52,431 nt of DNA from the NCBI GenBank assembly GCA_903863935.1, contig CAIPDV010000060.1, forward strand, positions 1 through 52,431, written 5' to 3'. The notes beneath the pieces are model-generated. The model saw nothing but the letters and a program-made list of their open reading frames with translations, searched no databases and had not been told where the DNA came from. Positions 27,237 to 34,553 of this stretch are shown here, one piece after another. The DNA is from an uncultured Bacteroidota bacterium. GTDB taxonomy: Bacteria; Bacteroidota; Bacteroidia; JABEUT01. Both the position numbers and the translations under genes were made by a program. How positions within the stretch are numbered: the first letter of the stretch is position 1; every line of letters begins with the position of its first letter.

Positions 27237-28511
27237 ATGAATAAGCTTAAATTTCCTTCAATCGGTACGTGGGTAATTTATTGGTTGATTGCTTCCACAC
27301 TCATTTTATGGACTACCGTTTGCAGCGGACAAGCCTTTACCAAAAGGTTGCAGATCCATTTTGCAACGGGCAAATATGTGCTTACCAAAGAGCATAAAAA
27401 GGAAATCCGGAATCTGTTAGACTCGATACCGAAAGATGATTCCGACTTTGAGGTTGATTATAGCCGCATTGTTGTAAACGGCAATACCGACAATGAAGGT
27501 GACAGCCTGTATAATTTAAACCTGTCGGCAAAGCGTGCCGATGCAGTAATTCACTTTATGCAGGAAAGAGGAGTAGACCAGGGATTACTCAAAAAGAATT
27601 ATTACGGCGAAGCCAAACCCATTGCGCCTAACAAGAATGAGGTGACCAAACTGAAAAACCGCAGAGTGGATATAGCGGTTACCTATATTATTAAGAAAAG
27701 GCACATGACCAACGCTGAGATTGCCGCCAGCGACCCCTGCTCGCATGATACATTAATTACACTGGCTTCGGGAACGCGGGTAAATATGAGCATTTGCGAT
27801 TATGAACGGATGGGCGGTGAGTTTAAAATAAATGAAGTGCTTAGTGGCGAATCGGTGAGGCAGTCGGGGCTTAACACCATGGGCGATGATGGCACTCCGT
27901 TGATGAGCGGCGGTATGTTCAACTTTAAATTCAAGAACGACTCCTGTCTTAAAAAGCCGGTGGTGATAAGGGTTCCGGTAGATACCTGCATAAAGCAGCC
28001 CAAGAAAATGATGAAGTATGTTTACAATTATAAGAACAACCGCTGGAAGAAAACTCGGGCTCACATTAAAGTGGTTAAGGTGGATGGAAAACTCTATTAT
28101 GAGTTCAGTGTGCAATGCCCGGGATTGATGAACATTGACTTTCCACGCTATTTTTCAAAAGGCGATGTAAGGGACTTCTATACTAAAGACGGATTGAAAC
28201 TGGTAAAGCTGAAAATATCCAGCGATTGTCCTTGTTCCATGCTGGAAGCATCTATAAAAAGTGCGGGAAAAAAAGCCAGCGGATGGGTAGCTGAAAAGCA
28301 ACCTGAGCCCTACATTTCAGCAATTGCAGTAGATAAGAACGGAGATACACTGCACATGCAGTACAAACCCATAAGCAGTTTGCAGGGCAAAGGAAATAAA
28401 TCGGTTGTAGGCCACTTTTTGTGGATATTCCCGAAACGGAGTAAAATATATTACGATAAATATTGCATTAAACGCTCCGACTTTGATGCACCTGCAACGG
28501 CTAAAAAATAG
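27237..28511 (+). CDS. secreted protein with N-terminal OmpA-like domain
   Basis: A 424-residue protein with a signal sequence (up to CSGQ, about residue 31). Residues of about 38-150 form an OmpA-like domain (LQIHFATGKYVLTKEHKKEI, VNGNTDNEGDSLYNLNLSAK, KNYYGEAKPIAPN, LKNRRVDIAVTYI), which binds peptidoglycan. The remaining ~270 residues are not recognised; they contain several cysteines in C-x(n)-C spacing and a DTCIKQPKKMMKYVYNY segment. The family, with OmpA first and a long unknown tail, is common in Bacteroidota envelopes. Upstream 27017-27236 holds no gene; the end is followed by an inverted repeat. Confidence 0.8.
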   Translation: MNKLKFPSIGTWVIYWLIASTLILWTTVCSGQAFTKRLQIHFATGKYVLTKEHKKEIRNLLDSIPKDDSDFEVDYSRIVVNGNTDNEGDSLYNLNLSAKRADAVIHFMQERGVDQGLLKKNYYGEAKPIAPNKNEVTKLKNRRVDIAVTYIIKKRHMTNAEIAASDPCSHDTLITLASGTRVNMSICDYERMGGEFKINEVLSGESVRQSGLNTMGDDGTPLMSGGMFNFKFKNDSCLKKPVVIRVPVDTCIKQPKKMMKYVYNYKNNRWKKTRAHIKVVKVDGKLYYEFSVQCPGLMNIDFPRYFSKGDVRDFYTKDGLKLVKLKISSDCPCSMLEASIKSAGKKASGWVAEKQPEPYISAIAVDKNGDTLHMQYKPISSLQGKGNKSVVGHFLWIFPKRSKIYYDKYCIKRSDFDAPATAKK

Positions 28512-28517
28512 TTGTCT

Positions 28518-28583
28518 TTGTCATCCCGAGGAACGAGGGATCTGTTTTAATACAGATCCTTCACTTCATTCAGGATGACAAAG
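28518..28583. repeat. inverted repeat TTTGTCATCC ... GGATGACAAA
   Basis: Imperfect hairpin (outer arms TTTGTCATCC/GGATGACAAA, inner GGATCTGT/ACAGATCC) between the convergent OmpA and DUF1801 genes; probably also acts as a transcription stop. A diverged second copy is at 39717-39784. Confidence 0.7.
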
Positions 28584-28644
28584 TCTCGTTCTTGTTTTTT
28601 TAACTTGAATGACAAAGGTATATTATTGGCAGTCGGCCTCCGGC

Positions 28645-29040
28645 CTACCTTCCGTATTTCTTCATCAATGCTACCATGTCAATTTCAGCGCAGGCGGTCA
28701 TGAACTCTTCAGTAATATCCAAAGGCATTTCGGCTTCATTTTTAAAATTGATACAGCCCTTTTGGAATTTGGCTTTCTTTAATAATTTGCTGAACTTTTC
28801 ATGAATAGGTTTGCAGCCATACATGGGCATAGCATGCAGGCTCATATGGTTTTTGGTACTCACCAGCCCATATACAAAATAGTTTTTCATTTTGTATTGT
28901 ATCATCTCTTTGCCCATCATGGGTGCTACTTCTGCAACCACTTTAGGATTGGTTTTTAAAATTATTTTATGAATTGCAGTGAGCAGTTTTTTTTCTTCCG
29001 GTTCAAGGCTGGCAAGATATTCTGTAGGAGTCATATTCAA
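28645..29040 (-). CDS. DUF1801 family protein
   Basis: A 131-residue soluble protein of the DUF1801 fold (TPTEYLASLEPEEKKLLTAI, then KNYFVYGLVSTKNHMSLHAM and FKNEAEMPLDITEEFMTAC), related to frataxin-like/YdhG proteins. The fold is known but no reaction has been assigned; the family often sits alone. Its ATG is preceded by a leader (29041-29071) made of TTCGTAATT-type repeats, with a TAAATTTG -7 box beyond them. Another DUF1801-containing protein occurs at 39818-40438. Confidence 0.8.
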   Translation of the reverse strand: MNMTPTEYLASLEPEEKKLLTAIHKIILKTNPKVVAEVAPMMGKEMIQYKMKNYFVYGLVSTKNHMSLHAMPMYGCKPIHEKFSKLLKKAKFQKGCINFKNEAEMPLDITEEFMTACAEIDMVALMKKYGR

Positions 29041-29082
29041 GTACGAATTAAAAATGGCGAATTACGAAGTCAATAGAAAATA

Positions 29083-29090
29083 CAAATTTA
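29083..29090 (-). promoter_or_regulatory. -7 box TAAATTTG (minus strand) of the DUF1801 gene
   Basis: Exact TAnnTTTG match 43 bases before the ATG at 29040. The stretch between box and ATG is composed of GAATTAAAAATGGCGAATTACG-like repeat words, so the repeat would be transcribed as 5' leader. Confidence 0.5.
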
Positions 29091-29108
29091 ATTAATTTGT
29101 TTAGTCAA

Positions 29109-29192
29109 CCCCAAACCCCTAAAGGGGCTTCCAGGCACTATTGGTTGGCCACGCCTGTTATTGCAATTCAAAGCCCCTTTAGGGGTTTGGGG
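29109..29192. repeat. 22-bp perfect inverted repeat with CCCCTAAAGGGG arms
   Basis: Arms 29109-29130 and 29171-29192 are exact reverse complements, and each contains the internal palindrome CCCCTAAAGGGG. The loop is 40 bases. Located between divergent genes. A half copy is at 46079-46097, and the same vocabulary appears inside rdgB (31550-31573). Confidence 0.8.
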
Positions 29193-29290
29193 TAAAATAA
29201 ATATGAAACAGATACACTTTTAGAATTTGCTACATTTGTCTATTACATGCGAAAAATGAAAAAAACAGAATAGTAGCGTTTATAGCGGCT

Positions 29291-30358
29291 TTGATAGTAA
29301 GCTCCAGAGCCTTTGCCTTGGATGGTGATGCTAAAAATAATTTCACCAGACAACAGGCCGACACGCTGAGGAAATATTTGTGGAAATTCCCCGTCAACAC
29401 CCAGTTATCTATTGCCATGGTAAATAATGGCAAGGTAACGTATGCCGGAGTTATAGTCGATAAAGACACCTTTCACATTGTGGAAAACCGTGATTCTATT
29501 TTTGAGATAGGTTCGTTAACCAAAGTTTTTACTTCGGTACTCCTTTCAACATTTGTAAATAAAGGGGACGTAAAAATTGAGGATCATATACAGGATTATT
29601 TTGACTATGGTCTGAAAGATGGTAACGTAAGCGGAAAACAGATAACGCTCGGAATGCTGGCCAATCATACTTCCGGCTTGCCGCGGATAGATATGAGCAT
29701 GATGAACAACACTACTGATATGAACGACCCTTATGCAAAGTATGATGAGAAAGCTTTGAAGGATTACCTGCAAAATAAAATGAAACTCGATACAGTTCCA
29801 GGGGTGAAATTCAGTTATTCAAACCTGGGGGGTGGCCTGCTAGGATATATACTTTGCCAGAAGGAGCATAGCACCTATGAAAACTTAGTGCAGAACAATA
29901 TCTTCAAGCCGCTCGGAATGAACAATTCAACAACTTTTCTGGCGTATGTGAAAGACAAAATGGTAAAGGGACGTAATGCAGCCGGTGCTATTACAGCCAA
30001 CTGGAATTTTACCGATGCCACTGCCGGAGCTGGTGCCATTAAATCAAATGCTACCGACATGGTTAAGTTTATGCAGGCTAATTTTACTCCTAATAAAGTG
30101 TATGATCTGCCCCGCGTAAGGAGTTTTACAATAAGCGATAAAATGTTTATCGGGCTAGGATGGCTTTGCAAAGTGGAACGTGCAAAAGACAATATTTACT
30201 GGCATAATGGAGGCACCGGCGGCTACCGCAGTTGCCTTGCTATGGATATTGAAAAGAAAAGCGGGGTCATTATATTGTCGAATGTTTCTTCCTTTCATCC
30301 CTTAAATGCCAATATTGATAAGCTTTGTTTTGCACTGCTAAGTTCACTGTCCCGTTAA
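29291..30358 (+). CDS. serine hydrolase of the class C beta-lactamase / penicillin-binding family
   Basis: A serine hydrolase with SxxK at Ser75/Lys78 (FEIGSLTKVFTSVLL), a Tyr-x-Asn motif near 175 (FSYSNLGGG) and a late HNGGTGGY motif replacing KTG, as in class C beta-lactamases, esterases and D-aminopeptidases. The frame opens with TTG at 29291, but the true start is probably the ATG at 29256: with one more A in the seven-A run 29259-29265 it would read MKKNRIVAFIAALIVSSRAF, a perfect signal peptide continuing into this frame. As written, that ATG runs into TAG after MKKTE. Either a sequencing error, a loss-of-export mutation, or slippage. Without the signal the protein would stay cytoplasmic. 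Substrate unknown. Confidence 0.82.
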   Translation: MIVSSRAFALDGDAKNNFTRQQADTLRKYLWKFPVNTQLSIAMVNNGKVTYAGVIVDKDTFHIVENRDSIFEIGSLTKVFTSVLLSTFVNKGDVKIEDHIQDYFDYGLKDGNVSGKQITLGMLANHTSGLPRIDMSMMNNTTDMNDPYAKYDEKALKDYLQNKMKLDTVPGVKFSYSNLGGGLLGYILCQKEHSTYENLVQNNIFKPLGMNNSTTFLAYVKDKMVKGRNAAGAITANWNFTDATAGAGAIKSNATDMVKFMQANFTPNKVYDLPRVRSFTISDKMFIGLGWLCKVERAKDNIYWHNGGTGGYRSCLAMDIEKKSGVIILSNVSSFHPLNANIDKLCFALLSSLSR

Positions 30359-30514
30359 ATGTAAGAGGCAGTAAGTATTTTTTGAAATTGAATGTGAATA
30401 GCGTACAGGGTGTTTCAAGCTAACGCCTTTAATACTCTATTTTGCGATATTACAAAGGTTAAGAATCATAAATTAAATTCGTATTACACGGTAACAGATT
30501 ATTATTTTTTTTCA

Positions 30515-30522
30515 TAGTTTTG
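30515..30522 (+). promoter_or_regulatory. -7 box TAGTTTTG
   Basis: Matches TAnnTTTG, 48 bases before the ATG at 30570. The leader in between contains AATTTACAATTCACAATTGACAAT-type short repeats. Confidence 0.4.
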
Positions 30523-30569
30523 CCAGATAAGGAAGAAAATCACAATTTACAATTCACAATTGACAATAT

Positions 30570-31262
30570 ATGGCAGTTTACAGGTTTAAGGTATACTTTG
30601 AAGATGATGAGAACATTATCCGTGAGATAGAGATCAAGTCGACACAAACATTTGAAGATTTTCATAAAACAATTCAAAGTTCAATCGGGTTTGATGGAGC
30701 ACATCCAACCTCCTTTTTTGTAGCCACCGAAACATGGCGCAGGGGCAAGGAGATCATATTGTTGCACAAAAGCCACAGTGCCGGAATTAAGGGTACATGG
30801 ATGCACGAAACCAAACTGGCAGCTTATATTGAAGATCCGCACCAGAAATTTATTTATGAGTTCGACCCTGACGGTGCTAACTGGATATTGCAGGTTGAAC
30901 TGATGAAAATTATTCCGGAAGCTGCTGTAACCTATCCACGTGTAAATAAAACCGTAGGTATTGCACCGGCTCAATATAAGGTAACTTCTGCTGCCGAAAT
31001 TCCGGTAGTTGAAGAAGAAGAGGATGAAATAACTCCAATTATTGATGATGCCCAGGATGCATACGTTCACCCCGAAACAGCCCATGAGTTTGATGTGCCG
31101 GATGAAGAAGAGCCAATGATACGCAATATGGTTAAGAAAGCCCTTCCGGTGGAAGCCGTAGAAGAGGAATCATTTGCCGAGGAAAATGAGGATGATGAAA
31201 TTGGCGGCGGTGGGGAAGAGCCCGAAGAAATTGATGCCGAAGACGGCGAAGAGCTTTCTTAA
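30570..31262 (+). CDS. plasmid pRiA4b ORF-3-like family protein with acidic tail
   Basis: A 230-residue soluble protein. Residues 1-115 match the pRiA4b ORF-3-like domain (PF07929 type): YRFKVYFEDDENIIREIEIK, TFEDFHKTIQSSIGFDGAHP, then FIYEFDPDGANWILQVEL. The second half is a strongly acidic, low-complexity tail (EEEEDEI, EEESFAEENEDDEIGGGGEE). The domain is widespread in Bacteroidota, but its role is unknown. It lies 100 bases upstream of rdgB with only a large AATTACG hairpin between them, and may be in the same operon. The acidic tail suggests binding to a basic protein or mimicry of nucleic acid; that is inference. Confidence 0.75.
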   Translation: MAVYRFKVYFEDDENIIREIEIKSTQTFEDFHKTIQSSIGFDGAHPTSFFVATETWRRGKEIILLHKSHSAGIKGTWMHETKLAAYIEDPHQKFIYEFDPDGANWILQVELMKIIPEAAVTYPRVNKTVGIAPAQYKVTSAAEIPVVEEEEDEITPIIDDAQDAYVHPETAHEFDVPDEEEPMIRNMVKKALPVEAVEEESFAEENEDDEIGGGGEEPEEIDAEDGEELS

Positions 31263-31264
31263 TC

Positions 31265-31361
31265 AATTACGAATTACGAATTAAAAATTACGAATCAAAT
31301 ACATTTAAAGCATGATGGTTCTTTGTTTTAATTCGTAATTCGTAATTTTTAATTCGTAATT
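31265..31361. repeat. AATTACG-type repeats forming a large inverted repeat
   Basis: Left block 31265-31296 and right block 31329-31361 are built from AATTACG units; 31273-31295 and 31338-31360 are exact reverse complements (23 bases). It fills the gap between the pRiA4b-like gene and rdgB. It could fold in the transcript and act as terminator, attenuator or mRNA stabiliser. Confidence 0.8.
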
Positions 31362-31362
31362 A

Positions 31363-31962
31363 ATGAAACTGCTCTTCGCTTCTCAGAACAAACATAAAAT
31401 TGAGGAAATAAGGCCATTGCTGCCACCTGCGGTTGAGTTGGTTTCATTAACCGATTTGGGCTTTTACGAAGAGATACCTGAAACCTCGCCCACCTTGCAG
31501 GGCAATGCATTACAAAAAGCACAATTTATTTTCGATAAGTTTCATTCCCTTCTCCCCTCAGAAGGGGTTGGGGGATGCTTTGCCGATGATACGGGGTTGG
31601 AAGTTTATGCTCTTGACGGGCGACCGGGTGTATATTCGGCACGCTATGCCGGAGAAGGCAAAAGTGCCGATGACAATATGGAGAAATTATTGGCTGAAAT
31701 GCAAGGCGTGGATAACCGCTCGGCAGAATTTAAAACCATTATTGCCTTAGTGGGGCTGGGTGAACCCATGTACTTTGAAGGTGCTGTGAAAGGCACCATC
31801 ACCAAGGAAAAACACGGTATGCATGGATTCGGTTACGACCCTGTTTTTATGCCCGAAGGTTTCAATATCACATTTGCCCAAATGAGTTTGGAAGAAAAAA
31901 ACAAACTAAGCCACAGGAGCAGAGCGGTGAAGAAGTTTGCGGAGCATTTACGCGGCATTTGA
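31363..31962 (+). CDS. rdgB: non-canonical purine NTP pyrophosphatase (RdgB/HAM1)
   Basis: A 199-residue enzyme that hydrolyses dITP/ITP and XTP to monophosphates, keeping damaged purines out of DNA. Family marks: FASQNKHKIEEI at the N-terminus, ETSPTLQGNALQKA, FADDTGLEVYALDGRPGVYS, FEGAVKGTI, HGFGYDPVF and LSHRSRAVKKF. Between IFDKF and CFADDTG there are about eleven extra residues (HSLLPSEGVGG, residues 61-71), where other members have only three or four; the DNA there reads like an intergenic CCCCT/AGGGG repeat. The extra residues lie on a loop before the active-site strand, so activity may be kept. The 5' flank is the AATTACG hairpin. Confidence 0.93.
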   Translation: MKLLFASQNKHKIEEIRPLLPPAVELVSLTDLGFYEEIPETSPTLQGNALQKAQFIFDKFHSLLPSEGVGGCFADDTGLEVYALDGRPGVYSARYAGEGKSADDNMEKLLAEMQGVDNRSAEFKTIIALVGLGEPMYFEGAVKGTITKEKHGMHGFGYDPVFMPEGFNITFAQMSLEEKNKLSHRSRAVKKFAEHLRGI

Positions 31963-32049
31963 TTGGCAAATTCAAATTCTTATATAGTATTCACTAAATA
32001 AAAATCTACCGATGGGTACTCTTTTATGCGTAACCCATTTGGTGTTTAT

Positions 32050-32850
32050 TCAGGAAGGATGTTTTGAAAACACTTCAGCCGAATTTTTATCGGTTGAGAA
32101 AAGAATTATTCCTGAATAGGTAAGTAAGAACAGAAAGTTTATAAATAGCGAAAAGACCAGATCAGCCAGAATGCGGTAAATCAAATCATCGTAATTGCCT
32201 TGCCAGATGCCGAATATACCATGAAGGATAGATTCTTCCAGGTTTGAAGTAAATAAACTTAAACAGATACAAACAAAAAGCACAATGAAAGCCGGTTTAA
32301 TAAAGGAATAAAACAAATTGAATTTCTGTTCTCCTTTTGTTGCATACAGGGTTATTAAAAAGGCACCTAAGTAGGGTAAATACCATTCGCCGTCTTCCCT
32401 GCATATGGAAAGAAAATAGATATACGAGGTGCTATCCTGGTAACTGTGATAATGCCATAAGTACTCCAGTGTAAGGCTAAAAATAAAATAAATAATAAAT
32501 ATAACAGATGTAAAAACCAGAATCTTTTTATTCAGGCTTGAAATAAAGTCATGTATTGACGGGGTCCATGGTTCTTTCTTTATCACTTCTTTAAGGTAAA
32601 CGGCAAACAACCCATAAAAAACAGGAAACGAATTAATAAGTACAGTTAACCAATTCTTTAAAAACCGGTAGTTATCACTCCGTGAAAAAAACAGGGCCGA
32701 GGTATCTGTAATTGAAAACCTTTCCTTACAAACAAAATAGGTAATGAATGCCCCTGTCAGCGTACAAATGCCGATAAACTGCAAGTTGAATAAAAGGAAT
32801 GGGCGGAATCCTTTTTTATTTAATTCGAAGGTTGCCTTAAGCGGGTTCAT
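32050..32850 (-). CDS. unrecognised polytopic membrane protein
   Basis: A 266-residue protein with about six hydrophobic helices (near residues 18-40, 70-88, 110-135, 155-172, 182-204 and 228-252). It starts MNPLKATFELNKKGFRPFLL. No family motif is recognised; aromatic residues are abundant. It stands alone, with a large gene-poor stretch upstream. CATACGTATG, a 10-base palindrome, covers its start codon, possibly by chance. Confidence 0.7.
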   Translation of the reverse strand: MNPLKATFELNKKGFRPFLLFNLQFIGICTLTGAFITYFVCKERFSITDTSALFFSRSDNYRFLKNWLTVLINSFPVFYGLFAVYLKEVIKKEPWTPSIHDFISSLNKKILVFTSVIFIIYFIFSLTLEYLWHYHSYQDSTSYIYFLSICREDGEWYLPYLGAFLITLYATKGEQKFNLFYSFIKPAFIVLFVCICLSLFTSNLEESILHGIFGIWQGNYDDLIYRILADLVFSLFINFLFLLTYSGIILFSTDKNSAEVFSKHPS

Positions 32851-33192
32851 ACGTATGCAGTTAACAACTAAGTAATGGGCTCGTTTTCAAAAAGGAACTC
32901 TGGTTTATAATATTACAAAAATAAAAAATAAGTATTAAAATTAACTAATAATTTGAGCGTAATTTAATGCAAAGAAAAATGCGCCTGTAAATTAAAACAA
33001 ATGCATCGTTAGTATTGAGCTTTCAAAAAACAAAGAGCCATGACAAAAATCGTTTGTGCAAATTTTCTGGTTTGCGGTACCGTCAAATAAAAACAGACAA
33101 ACTACTTTTGATGACGCAATAAGAAATTATGCGCAAGGATAAATAAGTGCGAAAGGTTTATCAGCAAAGAGAAAGAGGTAGCGTATAAGAAA

Positions 33193-33318
33193 TCAGGCAA
33201 AAGCCATGATGGCTGAAAGAATTGTAAAGAACAACATAATAGATACTACAATAGCAAGTCTCTGCTTTGCGCTTTTATCTACAACCTCATTGCGAAAGAA
33301 TCGGATAGTATTATTCAT
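33193..33318 (-). CDS. possible 41-residue single-pass membrane protein
   Basis: A short open frame read from the minus strand: MNNTIRFFRNEVVDKSAKQR followed by a continuous hydrophobic helix (LAIVVSIMLFFTILSAIMAF) and a stop. The basic N-terminal half and C-terminal helix give the look of a real tail-anchored small membrane protein. There is no recognisable family, no clear promoter and no Shine-Dalgarno site. It is the only plausible gene in the gap. Confidence is modest because short hydrophobic frames can arise by chance in AT-rich DNA. Confidence 0.4.
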   Translation of the reverse strand: MNNTIRFFRNEVVDKSAKQRLAIVVSIMLFFTILSAIMAFA

Positions 33319-33753
33319 GCATTGTTAATATGTTAGAATTGTTAACAGGTCGTTAATCAATCGGGTACAATATAATAACATAACTTATTAACACTAACTG
33401 ATTGGAATCACTTTTATTAGTATGGATATACAAAAAGGTCATATTCAGTCGATTTATTTCAAAAAATATTCGATTTGGCAATAAATAATACGGTAACGGG
33501 CTATGTTTTGTTATATCTAATTGATATATAGGTGTATTAAGGCATTATTGCAACTACAATAGTCAGGTACTTTTATTTGCAAATTATTGATATTCATATT
33601 GATATGTAATAGTTTTGGGGAGTAAGAGTTCTGAATAATACCTTTCCGAATAAAAATAGGATTAAAATTTAGCAGGGAATTAACCGAAAGGGTTTAAAAT
33701 TTAATTTTTCGGATAAAAAATGGAATTATCGTTTATTTAAAAACCCCTGAAAG

Positions 33754-33769
33754 TGTGATGTATGTCACA
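33754..33769. promoter_or_regulatory. perfect Crp-type site TGTGA-N6-TCACA
   Basis: TGTGATGTATGTCACA fits the Crp/Fnr-superfamily consensus exactly in both half-sites. It lies in the gene-poor interval, about 110 bases upstream of a candidate promoter. The window encodes one Crp-type HTH regulator (7582-8634) that could recognise such a sequence; the link is inference. Confidence 0.55.
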
Positions 33770-33861
33770 GTTTGACAGGTTCATTGTAAAATATCAAAAA
33801 AAAAAGATATTAAATTCTCAAAAAACTAATGCAAATCAAACTTTCGTATTGAAAAATATAC

Positions 33862-33940
33862 TAATCTTGCAATGCTTCCTTTAACGAGGGGGGTGGACTG
33901 GAGGAACTAGCTTCCTTTCTCCATCTCTTTTTTTTTGCAA
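33862..33940 (+). ncRNA. candidate short non-coding transcript
   Basis: A -7-like box TAATCTTG (33862-33869, one mismatch to TAnnTTTG) is followed by an unusually G-rich stretch for this region, a hairpin (TGGAGGAA, loop, TTCCTTTCTCCA; about 33897-33923) and a run of nine Ts (33928-33937). Promoter, stem and U-run without any gene suggest a small RNA of about 65-70 bases. No known RNA family is recognised. Confidence 0.3.
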
Positions 33941-34011
33941 AAAAAGTTCCGGATAATTTTCTAGCGTAGGGTTAAAACCCTTTACCACAGCCATGTTAAG
34001 GATAAAATTAT

Positions 34012-34048
34012 GAATGCCCCTCAGCCCAAGTTGGGCCGAAGAGCATTC
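34012..34048 (-). terminator. hairpin downstream of the BON gene
   Basis: Outer stem GAATGC/GCATTC and inner stem GCCCAA/TTGGGC, 15 bases past the stop of the BON gene. The following T-run on the minus strand is weak (ATAATTTTAT). Confidence 0.55.
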
Positions 34049-34063
34049 AAAAATAAGAATGGA

Positions 34064-34375
34064 TTAATGAATATCGGTATACTGTAACCTTACATGGATA
34101 TTATTAATAATACCCATTACACCTTCAATTTTCTGTACCATGGCTGCAATAACCATTTTCTGATACATCCATTGAACGTGCCCGTAAAGTTCTACGTAGC
34201 CCGATTTAACTGTTACCTTCACCTCCTCTACAGGGGTGTGGGAATACCAGTTTAAGTTTGAGATAATTGAGGCTTTTATCACCTCGTCTGCAGCTGCATA
34301 AATGCTGCTTCTGTTGCATTCCCCTGTTTTAACGATGACAGGATTATGCTCCGTAATGCTTCCTTTTACGTTCAT
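34064..34375 (-). CDS. BON-domain protein
   Basis: A 103-residue single BON domain (ADEVIKASIISNLNWYSHTP, VEEVKVTVKSGYVELYGHVQ, then VQKIEGVMGIINNIHVRLQY). BON domains bind phospholipid or surfaces and occur in osmotic-shock and envelope proteins such as OsmY. No signal peptide is visible, so this copy looks cytoplasmic, like the stress-associated single-BON proteins of Bacteroidota. It stands alone on the minus strand next to the gene-poor gap; a hairpin closes it. Confidence 0.87.
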   Translation of the reverse strand: MNVKGSITEHNPVIVKTGECNRSSIYAAADEVIKASIISNLNWYSHTPVEEVKVTVKSGYVELYGHVQWMYQKMVIAAMVQKIEGVMGIINNIHVRLQYTDIH

Positions 34376-34504
34376 AATTATTGATTTAGTTAATACGGTA
34401 TTTATAACGGCGCAATACTAACACAAGTTACGGAAAAGTTGATTTGAATCATGTTTTTGTATTGAACATATTGATTTTCAGTTTTCTATAAATGCAAATA
34501 AAAA

Positions 34505-34537
34505 GCCCCTGAAACACGCTGTAGGTATTTCAGGGGC
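34505..34537 (-). terminator. Rho-independent terminator of the NHL gene
   Basis: Ten-base perfect stem GCCCCTGAAA/TTTCAGGGGC with a 13-base loop, followed on the minus strand by TTTTTATTTG, 17 bases after the stop codon of the NHL gene. Confidence 0.85.
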
Positions 34538-34553
34538 AAATAAAACAGATAAG

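Larger units (their letters stand above)
32851..34011. other. 1.2-kb gene-poor interval
   Basis: AT-rich, with no long open frame on either strand. It holds a possible 41-residue membrane protein (33193-33318, minus), a perfect Crp-type site (33754-33769) and a possible short transcript ending in a hairpin and T-run (33870-33938). The remaining parts show nothing I can support. Confidence 0.6.
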
